This document shows positions 13,169 through 23,213 of a DNA stretch of 64,000 nucleotides, piece by piece (position 1 is the stretch's first letter; every line of letters begins with the position of its first letter). The stretch is from the NCBI GenBank assembly GCA_002722295.1, contig PBLF01000029.1, forward strand, positions 1 to 64,000. The letters are read 5' to 3'. Source of the DNA: Stappia sp. GTDB lineage: Bacteria; Pseudomonadota; Alphaproteobacteria; Rhizobiales; Stappiaceae. Below the pieces are notes generated by a model. It had not been told where the DNA came from. It saw only the letters and a program-made list of their open reading frames with translations, and did not search any database. The translations under genes and the position numbers were made by a program.

Positions 13169-13336
13169 AGACGGGCGTCATTCGTCAGTCGTCCCCGCAA
13201 AAGGGGGCTGCGGGCCGATTTTGGCGTTTTTGGTCTTGGACTTGTCAAGATTCGGTGATTCCATCGCCGAAACACGGTTTTGCGCGGGAGCGGGACGCCT
13301 TGCAGGCGGCTCGGCCCGATGACGGGGAGGGGTGCT

Positions 13337-16300
13337 ATGAACGCGGATCTGGCGACAGGGACCGGGCGCAACGCGGATGGTCCGGCTGGACGTGGCCGGA
13401 AAGCAGGCGTTCGGCGCTTCATTGCGGGGCTTCCCCGCGCCGCATCCGCGCTTCTCCTCCTGACCGGCGTCGTTGCGGGCTCCCTCTCCGCCGAGACCGC
13501 GCGCGCCGACGAGCGGCGTATCGTCACCGTCGAGGATGCCGACTACTTCGGCGCCGACTTCAACACACTGAAGGAGGTGGACCTCGACGCGTGCAAGGCG
13601 GCCTGCCTGTCGAGCGACCGGTGCCGTGCCTTCACCTACAACACCTCCGCGCGCTGGTGCTTCATGAAGTCGGACGTCGGCAGGCTGCAGAGCTTTGCCG
13701 GCGCGGTGGCGGGCCGTGTAGTCACGGTGGCCGATGCCGAGCGGGCGCCCGTGGACCGGGGTGTGCGCGAGAACGAGATTTCCTTCCTGCCCCGCTCCAC
13801 CCTCCAGGAGGCCGCCCGCTACGCCCGCACCCTGCCGCGCAGCTTCCGCGCCGGCGGTTCCGATGTGAACGTGCTTGCCGGCGATGGAGAGGCCGCGCTG
13901 GCGCGTGGCGACAACGAGGGGGCGGAGCGCGCCTTCGGGCGTGCGCTCACCCTCGACGGCGACCGCCACGACCTGTGGCAGGGCCTTGCCCGTTCGCTCG
14001 ATGGCCAGAAGCCCGACGACTGGAGCCGCAAGGTCAAGGTCAGGAACGATTTCATCGCGGCCGCGGTGAACACCTACCTCGTTTCCGCCGGCGAAAACGA
14101 CCGCGCCGACGCTCTGGCCCTTCTTGCCGACGCGCTGGCCCGCAGCCAGACATGGAAGCCGGCGATCAAGGCGCTGCGGGCGTCGCTGGCTCTTCAGGAA
14201 ACGCCGGACCGACGCGCGCGCTATGATGACATGGTGGCCGAGCACGGCTTCCGGATTCTGGAGCACAATGTCGAATCCGATGCGCTCAGCCCGCGCATCT
14301 GTCTCGTTTTCTCCGACACGCTGCGCCGCGCCACCGATATGGCGCCCTTCGTGCGGGTGACGGGCGAGGGGCCCTATTCCATCGAGGCCGAGGGCGCGCA
14401 GATCTGCATCGACGGCGTGGCGCATGGCGGACGCTATTCGGTACTGGTGCGTCAGGGTGTGCCGTCGGCCGATGGCGAGGAACTGGAAAAGTCCTCCGAT
14501 CTCACCGTCTATGTGCGCGACCGGTCGCCCTCGGTGAGCTTCCTCGGCAATGCCTATGTCCTGCCTGCCGGCGATGGCGCGACGATCCCGCTGCGTTCGG
14601 TGAACACCGAAACGGTGGACGCGGAAATCTATCGTATCGGAGACCGTGCGCTGGCCTCCGCGCTGCGCGACCGCAGGGCTCTCATCCAGCTCGACAACTA
14701 CCGCGCGGAACAGGTGCGCGAGGAGTATGGCGAGGCGTTGTGGAAGGGCACGGTCGAGACCGAAATGAAGCTCAACCGCGACGTTACTACCGCCGTGCCC
14801 GTGGCTGAATTCGGTCTGACCATGACGCCGGGCATCTACGCCATGGTCGCGCGCGCGCCGCAGGATCGCGAGAACACCTGGGGCCCCTGGGCGACGCAGT
14901 GGTTCCTCGTGTCCGACCTCGGCATCACGAGCTACACTGGTGAGGGCGAGGCTGTTGTCGCGCTTCGCCGCCTGTCCGACGCCCGGGCCGTCGAGGGCGC
15001 GAGCGTGCGCCTGATCGCGGTCAACAACGACATTCTCGGCGAGACGAAAAGCGATGCGGACGGCTTCGCCCGTTTCGCGCCGGGACTGCTGAGAGGCAAG
15101 GGGGGGCGTGCGCCTGCGCTTGTCTCGGTCGAGACTGACAGCGGCGACTATGCCTTCCTCGACCTTGGCAAGCCCGCATTCGACCTGAGCGATCGCGGTG
15201 CGGAAGGGCGCCCGGCGCCGGGACCGCTCGATGCCTTCGCCTGGACCGACCGGGGCGTCTACCGCCCGGGCGAGACCGTTCACGTCGGGGCCATGCTCCG
15301 TGACCGTGCCGCCTTCGCCAGTCCCGATATTCCGCTGACGCTGATCTACATGCGTCCAGATGGTGTCGAGCAGACCCGCGTCACGGTTGCCGATGCGGGC
15401 GCCGGTGGCCGGGCTCATGCCTTCGAGGTTCCCGCGTCCGCGCAGACCGGTTCGTGGAGCCTGCGCGTTCATGCCGATCCAAAGGCCGATCCGCTCGCGC
15501 AACTGTCCTTCCTCGTGGAGGACTTCCAGCCCGAGCGTGTCGACTTCACGCTCGAGACCGACGCCGAGGCGCTGGATCCCACCGACCTGCCGGAGATCTC
15601 GCTGCAGGCGAAGTTCCTCTATGGGGCACCCGCCTCCGGCCAGCGGCTCGAGGGCGAGGTCGTCGTGTCGCCGAGCCGTTCGCGTGCCGATGCGCCGGGC
15701 TATGTGTTCGGTCTTGCCGACGAGCAGATCTTCCCCGACCGGGCGAGCCTTGCCGATGGCACGGTGACGGACGACGAGGGGCGGGCGAGCTTCCCCCCGG
15801 TCCTGCCGCAGCTCCAGCCGACAACCGCCGGCTACGATGCGCGCATCACCGCACGCGTCGTCGAGGCGGGCGGGCGCTACGTGGAGCGCTCCCTTGAACT
15901 GCCCGTGGTCGCCGACGGTCTTCGCATCGGCGTCAAGCCGGCCTTCGAGGATGGTGTCGACGAGGGCGGTCCGGCCGAGTTCGATGTGATCGCGCTCGGC
16001 GCGGACGGCGAACGTGCCGTGCTCCAGGGGGCGAACTGGGAGCTTTCAAGGCTCTCCACGCGCTACCAGTGGTACCGCAATGACGGCCGCTGGTCCTACG
16101 AGCCCATCACCACGACCAAGCGTGTGGCGAACGGTACGCTCGATATCGACGCCGGCACACCGGCCCGCCTGTCGCTGCCCGTGGAGTGGGGGCGCTACCG
16201 GCTCGAGGTGATCGGCACCGACCCCGAAAGTGGCGCACAGGCGGCGACCAGCACCGAGTTCACCGCCGGCTGGTACGTCTCGTCCGCCTCGTCCCAGACG

Positions 16301-18922
16301 CCCGACGTTCTCGAGGTCGGGCTCGACCGCAAGTCCTACAAGGTCGGCGATACGGCAAGCCTGCGCATGAAGCCGCGCGTTGCGGGTACCGTGCTGGTGT
16401 CCGTCATGACCGATCGTCTGGTCGATACGCGGGTCGTCAATGTCGAGGAGGGCGAGACCTCCGTCGATCTCACGGTGACCGATGCCTGGGGGAGCGGAGC
16501 CTATGTGACCGCGACCCTGTTCCGGCCGATGGACCTGGAGGCCCGCCGGATGCCCTCGCGGGCTCTCGGCCTGAACTGGGCCGCCGTCGATCCGGGCGCG
16601 CGCAAGCACACGGTCGAACTCGATGTGCCCGAGCGGATCCGGCCGCGCTCGCGTCTCGACGTGGGCGTCACCATCTCCGGACAGGGCGCCGATGAACCCG
16701 CCTTCGTGACGATTGCCGCCGTCGATGTCGGCATTCTCAACCTGACGCGGTTCAAGACGCCCGACCCCGATGGCTGGTATTTCGGCCAGCGCCGTCTCGG
16801 CATGGAAATCCGCGACTATTACGGCGCGCTGATCGACAGGACCGCCGGCGAACTCGGCAAGGTGCGCTCGGGCGGTGACGGCATGGGCCTGTCACTCGAC
16901 GCGCCGCCGCCGCAGGAAGCGCTCATGGCGCTCTTCTCCGGCGTCGTGGAAACGGATGCGGACGGCAAGGCGACCGTCGGTTTCGATATTCCCGATTTCA
17001 ACGGCACCGTGCGCCTGATGGCTGTCGCCTGGAGTGCGTCGGGCGTCGGCCACGGCGAGCGGGACGTGATCGTGCGCGATCCGCTTGTCATGACGGCGAC
17101 TTTGCCGCGCTTCCTGGCTCCGGGCGACGAGACGCGTCTCCTGGTTGAGGTCGACAACGTTGAAGGCGAGGCGGGCGACTATCGCATCGCCGCCGATGTT
17201 GAGGGGCCGCTCGAGCTCTCGCTTGCGCCGGACGGTCTCGGCGTGACCCTGGACAAGGGCGAGCGACGTGCGCTGGAGGTGCCGATCAGGGCGGCTTCGG
17301 GCACGGGCGATGCCTCGATCCGGCTCACGCTTCAGGGGCCCGACGGTCCGCTGGCCGAGAAGTCCCTGGCGCTCGGCATCCGCGACAACACACCGCCGAT
17401 GACCCGCCGCAGCTTCGTGACGCTCGCCTCGGCCGGGTCGCTGGACCTGAACGCCGACACCCTTGCAGGGATCCGGCCGGAAGGCGCAAGGATCTCGGTC
17501 GCCGCTGGCGGACCGGCAAGGATCAACATTCCGGGGCTTCTCGCCGCGCTCGATCGCTATCCCTACGGCTGTACGGAACAGACCACGAGCCGGGCCCTGC
17601 CGCTTCTCTATCTCAACGAACTGGCGCTTTCCGCCGGTCTCGATACGGATGCGGCCGTGCGCGAGCGGGTACAAAAGGCGATTGCCCGGGTGCTGGGCAA
17701 TCAGGACGGCAGCGGCGCCTTCGGGTTGTGGTCCGCCTATGGGGCGGGCCGCGACACATGGCTCGATGCCTATGTCACGGACTTCCTCAGCCGGGCGCGG
17801 GACAAGGGCTACGACGTTCCCGAACTTGCCTATTCCCAGGCGCTTGAGGGGCTGGAAAACCGGGTGGCCTACGCGTCGGACTTCTCCGATGGCGGCACGG
17901 AGATCGCCTATGCGCTCTACGTTCTGGCGCGCACGGGCCGGGCCTCGCTGGGCGATCTTCGCTACTACGCGGATGTGAAGCTCGACGACTTCGGCTCGCC
18001 GATGGCCAAGGCCCAGATCGGGGCGGCCCTTGCCCTGTATGGCGAGACGGAACGTGCGGAGCGGGCTCTCAAGGCCGCGGTCACCGCGACAGGCGACCTT
18101 GGCGGCACCGACTATCGTGCCGACTTCGGCACGTCGTTGCGCGATGCCGCCGGCGTGCTGGCCTATGTCACCGAGGCGGGCTTCGGCTCCCGGATGGGGG
18201 AGACCATGGCCGAACGCGTGGCGCGCCGGCAGGAGGAGGATGCGACCTACTCCACGCAGGAAATGGCCTGGCTGCTGATGGCGGGCCATGAGCTTCTGCA
18301 ATCCGCGAGCGAGGACAGCTTCACCCTCGATGGCAGGCGCGTCAGCACGCCGCTCGCGCTGGATCTCGCCGGCGACCGGATCGCTGCGGAGGGGGCGAGC
18401 CTCGTCAACGAGGGCGGAGAGACGGCCAATGTGGTCGTTTCCGTCTCCGGTCGTCCGGTGCGTCCGGAACCGGCGGGCGGCAACGGCTACCAGATCACGC
18501 GCGAGTATTACGACCTCGACGGCAATCGCGTGGATCCGGCGGATGTGGCGCTCAACACCCGTATCGTGGTGGTGCTGAACGTGACCAGCGACAGGCTGGG
18601 GCGCGGGCGTCTGCTCGTGGTGGACCGGCTGCCGGCGGGGCTGGTGATCGACAATCCGCGTCTGGTGCGTGGCGGGGATCTTGGCGGACTGGACTGGCTC
18701 GACCCGGTCGACAACGCCGATCATGCCGAGTTCCGTGACGACCGTTTCGCGGTCGCCATCGACCAGACCCGCCTCAATGCGGACGGCTACACCTTTGCCT
18801 ACCTTGCACGGGCATCGCTGCCGGGCAGCTTCGCCCTGCCGCCGGCGACCGTGGAGGACATGTACCGGCCGGGCCTGTCGGCCACCACCGCGACCGGGCG
18901 CTTCGAGGTGAAGGCTCCGTGA
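13337..18922 (+). CDS. Bacterial alpha-2-macroglobulin with N-terminal PAN/Apple domain
   Basis: A giant 1861-residue periplasmic protease-trap protein. After a basic head, a signal sequence ends near RARADE (about residues 30-58), with no lipobox cysteine, so it should be soluble rather than a lipoprotein. A PAN/Apple-type disulphide module follows (DACKAACLSSDRCRAFTYN...RWCFMK, about 78-118), then macroglobulin repeats (DRGVYRPGETVHVGAM is typical). The thioester motif CTEQ is intact, with C1412 in YGCTEQTTSRALP, so covalent trapping is expected. The family (YfhM-type) normally pairs with PbpC and guards the periplasm when the wall is breached; pbpC lies 4.6 kb upstream. The start at 13337 follows GGGGAGGGG; two further in-frame ATGs lie upstream. 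Confidence 0.94.
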   Translation: MNADLATGTGRNADGPAGRGRKAGVRRFIAGLPRAASALLLLTGVVAGSLSAETARADERRIVTVEDADYFGADFNTLKEVDLDACKAACLSSDRCRAFTYNTSARWCFMKSDVGRLQSFAGAVAGRVVTVADAERAPVDRGVRENEISFLPRSTLQEAARYARTLPRSFRAGGSDVNVLAGDGEAALARGDNEGAERAFGRALTLDGDRHDLWQGLARSLDGQKPDDWSRKVKVRNDFIAAAVNTYLVSAGENDRADALALLADALARSQTWKPAIKALRASLALQETPDRRARYDDMVAEHGFRILEHNVESDALSPRICLVFSDTLRRATDMAPFVRVTGEGPYSIEAEGAQICIDGVAHGGRYSVLVRQGVPSADGEELEKSSDLTVYVRDRSPSVSFLGNAYVLPAGDGATIPLRSVNTETVDAEIYRIGDRALASALRDRRALIQLDNYRAEQVREEYGEALWKGTVETEMKLNRDVTTAVPVAEFGLTMTPGIYAMVARAPQDRENTWGPWATQWFLVSDLGITSYTGEGEAVVALRRLSDARAVEGASVRLIAVNNDILGETKSDADGFARFAPGLLRGKGGRAPALVSVETDSGDYAFLDLGKPAFDLSDRGAEGRPAPGPLDAFAWTDRGVYRPGETVHVGAMLRDRAAFASPDIPLTLIYMRPDGVEQTRVTVADAGAGGRAHAFEVPASAQTGSWSLRVHADPKADPLAQLSFLVEDFQPERVDFTLETDAEALDPTDLPEISLQAKFLYGAPASGQRLEGEVVVSPSRSRADAPGYVFGLADEQIFPDRASLADGTVTDDEGRASFPPVLPQLQPTTAGYDARITARVVEAGGRYVERSLELPVVADGLRIGVKPAFEDGVDEGGPAEFDVIALGADGERAVLQGANWELSRLSTRYQWYRNDGRWSYEPITTTKRVANGTLDIDAGTPARLSLPVEWGRYRLEVIGTDPESGAQAATSTEFTAGWYVSSASSQTPDVLEVGLDRKSYKVGDTASLRMKPRVAGTVLVSVMTDRLVDTRVVNVEEGETSVDLTVTDAWGSGAYVTATLFRPMDLEARRMPSRALGLNWAAVDPGARKHTVELDVPERIRPRSRLDVGVTISGQGADEPAFVTIAAVDVGILNLTRFKTPDPDGWYFGQRRLGMEIRDYYGALIDRTAGELGKVRSGGDGMGLSLDAPPPQEALMALFSGVVETDADGKATVGFDIPDFNGTVRLMAVAWSASGVGHGERDVIVRDPLVMTATLPRFLAPGDETRLLVEVDNVEGEAGDYRIAADVEGPLELSLAPDGLGVTLDKGERRALEVPIRAASGTGDASIRLTLQGPDGPLAEKSLALGIRDNTPPMTRRSFVTLASAGSLDLNADTLAGIRPEGARISVAAGGPARINIPGLLAALDRYPYGCTEQTTSRALPLLYLNELALSAGLDTDAAVRERVQKAIARVLGNQDGSGAFGLWSAYGAGRDTWLDAYVTDFLSRARDKGYDVPELAYSQALEGLENRVAYASDFSDGGTEIAYALYVLARTGRASLGDLRYYADVKLDDFGSPMAKAQIGAALALYGETERAERALKAAVTATGDLGGTDYRADFGTSLRDAAGVLAYVTEAGFGSRMGETMAERVARRQEEDATYSTQEMAWLLMAGHELLQSASEDSFTLDGRRVSTPLALDLAGDRIAAEGASLVNEGGETANVVVSVSGRPVRPEPAGGNGYQITREYYDLDGNRVDPADVALNTRIVVVLNVTSDRLGRGRLLVVDRLPAGLVIDNPRLVRGGDLGGLDWLDPVDNADHAEFRDDRFAVAIDQTRLNADGYTFAYLARASLPGSFALPPATVEDMYRPGLSATTATGRFEVKAP

Positions 18923-18966
18923 GGGACGCGTTGCTGTTGCGGTCCTGAACGGACGCACTCACGAAA

Positions 18967-18994
18967 AAGACGCCGGCCCGAGGGCCGGCGTCTT
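18967..18994. terminator. Bidirectional terminator between convergent genes
   Basis: AAGACGCCGGCC (18967-18978) and GGCCGGCGTCTT (18983-18994) form a perfect 12-bp stem with a CGAG tetraloop. It is flanked by A-rich sequence on the left and TTGCGTTTC on the right, so it can serve both the macroglobulin gene and the converging hydrolase gene. Confidence 0.88.
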
Positions 18995-19045
18995 GCGTTT
19001 CGGTTGCAGGCCACCTGAAACAGGCGGCTCTGGTCAGGCGCGGCT

Positions 19046-19702
19046 TCAGGCCGGTTCGCTGGTCACGCCCAGGCGCTTGTCCAGATAGGCGCCGCACTCC
19101 TCGAGAAGCTCGTCCATGTGGTTCTCGAAGAAGTGGTTGGCACCGGGGATCACCTTCTGGTCGATGGTGATGCCCTTCTGGGTCTTCAGCTTGTCGACCA
19201 GATTCTGCACGTCCTTCGCCGGAACGACCTTGTCCGCATCACCGTGGATGATGAGACCGGAGGACGGGCAGGGGGCCAGGAAGGAGAAGTCGTTCAGGTT
19301 CGCCGGCGGGGCGGCGGAAATGAATCCTTCCACTTCAGGCCGGCGCATCAGGAGCTGCATTCCGATCCAGGCGCCGAAGGAGAAGCCCGCGATCCAGCAC
19401 GCGCGTGCGTCGGGATGCACGGACTGCACCCAGTCGAGCGCTGCGGCCGCATCCGACAGCTCGCCCTGGCCATGATCGAATGTGCCCTGGCTGCGGCCCA
19501 CGCCCCGGAAATTGAAGCGCAGCACCGCGAAGCCGCGCTTCGCGAACATGTAGTAGAGCTGGTAGACGATCTGGTTGTTCATCGTCCCGCCGAACTGCGG
19601 ATGCAGGTGCAGGATCAACGCAATCGGCGCCGTGCGCGACTTGGCGGGCTGGAAACGCCCCTCGATCCGGCCGGCCGGTCCGTTGAAAATCACCTCAGGC
19701 AT
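19046..19702 (-). CDS. Alpha/beta hydrolase (COG2945-like)
   Basis: This 218-residue cytoplasmic alpha/beta-hydrolase has no signal peptide. The nucleophile serine is in GFSFGAW, the acid in IIHGDADKVVP and the histidine in GANHFF, giving a complete Ser-Asp-His triad. The oxyanion region HLHPQFGGTMNN and the FRGVGRSQG strand match the family of small dienelactone-hydrolase-like enzymes. The substrate is unknown. It is transcribed away from the suf operon and shares the 464-bp divergent region. It may simply be a neighbour; nothing links it to Fe-S biology beyond position. Confidence 0.85.
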   Translation of the reverse strand: MPEVIFNGPAGRIEGRFQPAKSRTAPIALILHLHPQFGGTMNNQIVYQLYYMFAKRGFAVLRFNFRGVGRSQGTFDHGQGELSDAAAALDWVQSVHPDARACWIAGFSFGAWIGMQLLMRRPEVEGFISAAPPANLNDFSFLAPCPSSGLIIHGDADKVVPAKDVQNLVDKLKTQKGITIDQKVIPGANHFFENHMDELLEECGAYLDKRLGVTSEPA

Positions 19703-19830
19703 GGACCACCTCGTCAGTCACCATCGTCTTCCTTCTCGTTCCGGCGTCTCTTGCGAACGCCGTGTTTGGTCCCCGTGTCCGCATGACGCGGAGACGGGCA
19801 ATCCTTCCGGGAAACTGCGTATCGCCGCGC

Positions 19831-19879
19831 TTGACTCGGTCGGACCCCTTACCTAAAACTACTTTAGAATCGTTCGAAA
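19831..19879 (+). promoter_or_regulatory. suf operon promoter with an Irr-type ICE box
   Basis: TTGACT (19831-19836) and TAAAAC (19854-19859) are spaced by 17 bp. Immediately downstream, TTTAGAA-tcg-TTCGAAA (19863-19879) differs by one base from the ICE consensus TTTAGAAnnnTTCTAAA recognised by Irr, the haem/iron regulator of Rhizobiales. The box would sit on the transcription start near 19866, a position that suggests repression. The first gene starts about 300 bp further on, so the leader is long. The remaining 19880-20166 region contains no gene I can support. Irr control of suf genes is known in this order; its use here is inferred from sequence. Confidence 0.65.
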
Positions 19880-20166
19880 GTTCAATGTCCGCGGGCGCCG
19901 TTGACGGTACCTTTTCGCGGACTTGGAAATCGAACGTATTCCCCGGACGGACAACAGGCGGGTCGGACTGGACCTTCAGACTGTCTTACCGTTTTGCCGG
20001 ATCGGGGGCGATCCATCCTTGCCTTGCGGTATATAGGGAGGTCTTATCCCGATCTCCACGGCGAATTGCAAGGATTTGCGTCATGTCCGGAGGGTGAAAG
20101 CGCCAGATCGGATGAAACGGTGCCGGACGGATTGTCCGGCGCAAGCGCATCGGGAGCAGCGTCGCA

Positions 20167-21348
20167 ATGGCGGCACGGACACGGATCTATCTGGATCACA
20201 ACGCTGGCGCGCCCATGCGCCGGCAGGTGGTCGAGTGTGTCCGCGATCTTGTCGGCGTGACCGGCAACGCCTCCTCCGTCCATGCCGAGGGGCGCGCCGC
20301 ACGCGCGCGCATCGAGGCGGCTCGCGCCGATGTCGCGGCCCTGGCCGGTGTTCCGGCGCCACAGGTCACCTTCACCTCGGGCGCGAGCGAAGCGAACGTC
20401 ACCGCTCTGTCGCCCGTGTGGCGCAAGGGGCGGGGCGAACAGCGGTTTTCGCGCCTCCTTGTGGTGGCGAGCGAGCACGCCTCGGTTCTTTCCGGCGGCC
20501 GCTTCGCGAAGGACAACGTCGAGACGCTTGCGGTCGACGGCGAGGGCGTGATCGATCTCGCCGCGCTCGAGGCCCGGCTGGGGGAGCTCTCCTCAGCCGG
20601 CGAGACTGTGCTCGTGTCCGTCATGGCCGCGAACAACGAGACCGGCGTCATTCAGCCGCTCGCCGAGGTGGGGCGGCTGGTGGAGGCCGCGGGCGCGCTC
20701 CTGCACGTGGATGCGGTGCAGGTCGCCGGACGGCGCTTCATCGACATGGAGGCGTGGAAGGCGGACAGCCTGTCGCTTTCGGCGCACAAGATTGGCGGTC
20801 CGCAAGGCGCGGGCGCCCTGGTGACCCGCCAGGCGGGTCTGAAGCCGCTTCCGCTGCTGACCGGTGGCGGTCAGGAGCACTGGGATCGCGCGGGGACGGA
20901 AAACGTCGCCGCCATCGCCGGATTCGGCGTCGCGGCCTCGCTTGCGTCTACGGAGCTTGGGACGTTTGGCGAAATTGCGGCACTTCGGGATGGTCTTGAG
21001 CAAGACGTTCGCCATATAAGCGGTAACGCGAAGGTCTTCGGACAGGGGGCGGAGAGGCTCGCCAACACGAGCTGCCTGGCGCTGCCGGGCGTTTCGGCGG
21101 AAACGGCGCTGATCGCGCTGGACCTCGACGGTGTCGCGGTCTCCTCGGGCTCCGCCTGTTCGAGCGGCAAGGTCGGCGTGTCGCATGTCCTGACCGCCAT
21201 GGGCGTGGACGAGGCTCTTGCCCGCTGTGCCCTTCGCGTCAGCCTCGGTCCCGCGACGACGCGGGCCGAGATCGAGGAATTTCTCGCCGCGTTGCGGCGG
21301 ATATCGGACCGGGTTCTCGGGAAAACAGGCGCAGGGCGCGCCGCCTGA
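20167..21348 (+). CDS. Cysteine desulfurase (IscS/NifS class V aminotransferase)
   Basis: This PLP enzyme releases sulfur from cysteine for Fe-S cluster assembly. In the 393-residue product the PLP lysine is K208 (SLSAHKIGGPQGAG) and the persulfide cysteine is C331 in the flexible loop SSGSACSSGKVGVSHVL, which places it in the IscS-like group rather than with SufS. It begins the operon, 108 bp before sufB. A second desulfurase of SufS type lies later in the same operon (25427). An iscR gene, often placed before it in related clusters, is absent here. Confidence 0.93.
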   Translation: MAARTRIYLDHNAGAPMRRQVVECVRDLVGVTGNASSVHAEGRAARARIEAARADVAALAGVPAPQVTFTSGASEANVTALSPVWRKGRGEQRFSRLLVVASEHASVLSGGRFAKDNVETLAVDGEGVIDLAALEARLGELSSAGETVLVSVMAANNETGVIQPLAEVGRLVEAAGALLHVDAVQVAGRRFIDMEAWKADSLSLSAHKIGGPQGAGALVTRQAGLKPLPLLTGGGQEHWDRAGTENVAAIAGFGVAASLASTELGTFGEIAALRDGLEQDVRHISGNAKVFGQGAERLANTSCLALPGVSAETALIALDLDGVAVSSGSACSSGKVGVSHVLTAMGVDEALARCALRVSLGPATTRAEIEEFLAALRRISDRVLGKTGAGRAA

Positions 21349-21456
21349 GATCCGGCCCAGGACGAGGGCGGCCCGTTTCCTTAACGGAAGCGGGGCACCC
21401 ATACACATAGTGTGACAACCCGCGGTCCTTGACACCGCAGCGGATGGAGACACGCA

Positions 21457-22929
21457 ATGCCTGCTGTCCAGGAGACGATCGATCGTGTCCGCGCGATTGA
21501 TGTCGATCAGTACAAGTACGGTTTCGTCACCGAAATCGAGTCCGACAAGGCCCCCAAGGGGCTGAACGAAGACATCATCCGGTTCATTTCCGCCAAGAAG
21601 GGCGAGCCGGAGTGGATGCTGGAATGGCGCCTCGAGGCGTACAAGCGCTGGCTCACCATGACCGAGCCGACCTGGGCGCGCGTTTCGTATCCCAAGATCG
21701 ACTTCAACGACCTCTACTATTACGCCGCTCCGAAGTCCGCGCCGGCGCCCAAGAGCCTGGACGAGGTGGATCCGGAGCTTCTCGCCACCTATGAGAAGCT
21801 CGGCATTCCGCTGCAGGAGCAGGAAATCCTGGCCGGTGTCGAGCCGAAGAACCGGGTCGCGGTGGATGCCGTCTTCGACAGCGTGTCCGTTGTCACCACC
21901 TTCAAGGAAGAGCTGAAGAAGGCCGGCGTCATCTTCTGCTCGATCTCGGAAGCCCTGCGCGAGCATCCGGACCTGGTGAAGAAGTACCTCGGCACGGTGG
22001 TGCCGGTGACCGACAACTTCTATGCCACGCTGAACTCCGCCGTCTTCACCGACGGATCCTTCGTCTATGTGCCCGAGGGCGTTCGCTGCCCGATGGAGCT
22101 GTCCACCTACTTCCGTATCAACGAGAAGAACACGGGCCAGTTCGAGCGCACGCTCATCATCGCGGACAAGGGCGCCTACGTCTCCTATCTGGAGGGCTGC
22201 ACGGCTCCCCAGCGCGACGAGAACCAGCTTCACGCGGCCGTTGTCGAGCTCATCGCGCTCGATGACGCGGAGATCAAGTACTCCACCGTCCAGAACTGGT
22301 ACCCGGGCGACAGCGAGGGCAAGGGCGGCATCTACAACTTCGTCACCAAGCGTGGCGACTGCCGGGGCAAGAACTCCAAGATCTCCTGGACCCAGGTCGA
22401 GACCGGGTCGGCGATCACCTGGAAGTATCCCTCCTGCATCCTGCGCGGCGAGAATTCGCGCGGCGAGTTCTATTCGATCGCGGTGTCCAACGGTCACCAG
22501 CAGATCGACAGCGGCACCAAGATGATGCACCTGGGCAAGAACTCCTCGAGCCGCATCATCTCCAAGGGCATCTCGGCGGGCTTCTCCGAGAACACCTACC
22601 GCGGCCTCGTTTCGGCGCATCGCAAGGCGTCGAACGCGCGCAACTTCACCCAGTGCGACAGCCTGCTGATCGGCGACAAGTGCGGCGCCCACACGGTGCC
22701 CTACATCGAGTCGAAGAACGCGACGGCCCAGTTCGAGCACGAGGCGACGACCTCCAAGATCTCGGACGACCAGATGTTCTACTGCCAGCAGCGCGGGCTC
22801 TCCGACGAGGAGGCGGTCGCCCTCATCGTCAACGGCTTCGTCAAGGACGTGATCCAGCAGCTTCCGATGGAGTTCGCGGTCGAAGCGCAGAAGCTGATCT
22901 CGATTTCGCTCGAAGGCTCGGTCGGCTGA
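21457..22929 (+). CDS. sufB: Fe-S cluster assembly scaffold protein SufB
   Basis: SufB forms the SufBC2D scaffold on which clusters are built in the cytoplasm. The 490-residue product is full length and highly typical: [16 protein letters not shown] near the N-terminus, a beta-helix core with [16 protein letters not shown], the conserved cysteine in [20 protein letters not shown], and the C-terminal [21 protein letters not shown] block. Its TGA stop overlaps the ATG of a 57-codon gene (ATGA arrangement), implying translational coupling to that small gene. Confidence 0.98.
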   Translation: MPAVQETIDRVRAIDVDQYKYGFVTEIESDKAPKGLNEDIIRFISAKKGEPEWMLEWRLEAYKRWLTMTEPTWARVSYPKIDFNDLYYYAAPKSAPAPKSLDEVDPELLATYEKLGIPLQEQEILAGVEPKNRVAVDAVFDSVSVVTTFKEELKKAGVIFCSISEALREHPDLVKKYLGTVVPVTDNFYATLNSAVFTDGSFVYVPEGVRCPMELSTYFRINEKNTGQFERTLIIADKGAYVSYLEGCTAPQRDENQLHAAVVELIALDDAEIKYSTVQNWYPGDSEGKGGIYNFVTKRGDCRGKNSKISWTQVETGSAITWKYPSCILRGENSRGEFYSIAVSNGHQQIDSGTKMMHLGKNSSSRIISKGISAGFSENTYRGLVSAHRKASNARNFTQCDSLLIGDKCGAHTVPYIESKNATAQFEHEATTSKISDDQMFYCQQRGLSDEEAVALIVNGFVKDVIQQLPMEFAVEAQKLISISLEGSVG

Positions 22930-23102
22930 TGGGGCTCGCGGATTTCATCGATCTGTTTCTGACACCGATTGCTGGTGGTGTCGGGGCTTTTCTCGCCTTG
23001 CGGTATACGAAGATAGGCCCCGGGTTTACGCCGAAAGTGACGTTGGGCATCGCAGTCGCGGTCGCGGTTGCGTTGTTCGCCGTCAAAGTTGCGACGCGCT
23101 AG
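22929..23102 (+). CDS. Small two-helix membrane protein in the suf operon
   Basis: A 57-residue open frame whose ATG shares the A of the sufB stop codon, so it should be translated by ribosomes finishing sufB. The peptide has a short acidic N-terminus ([10 protein letters not shown]), a hydrophobic stretch at about residues 8-24, a polar Lys/Pro-containing turn (RYTKIGPGFTPK), and a second hydrophobic stretch at about 37-53 ending in KVATR. This predicts a hairpin membrane protein. I do not recognise the family and assign no function. The overlap, the clean reading frame and the position between sufB and sufC argue that it is real. It is followed by 111 bp before sufC. Confidence 0.65.
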   Translation: MGLADFIDLFLTPIAGGVGAFLALRYTKIGPGFTPKVTLGIAVAVAVALFAVKVATR

Positions 23103-23213
23103 ACGGCAATCCAATTCAGGGTGCGACAGTCATCGTCGACGCCCTTGAGACAAGCAGACAACCTTGGCGGAGCCCGGGAGGGTGTCCGGAACGGTATGAA
23201 CAAGGACTACAAG

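Noticed and set aside
20593..22740. 715-codon minus-strand frame across the suf genes
   Set aside because: It is antisense to the desulfurase and sufB, and the residue composition (Arg/Gly/Leu/Ala-rich) is that of a shadow frame.
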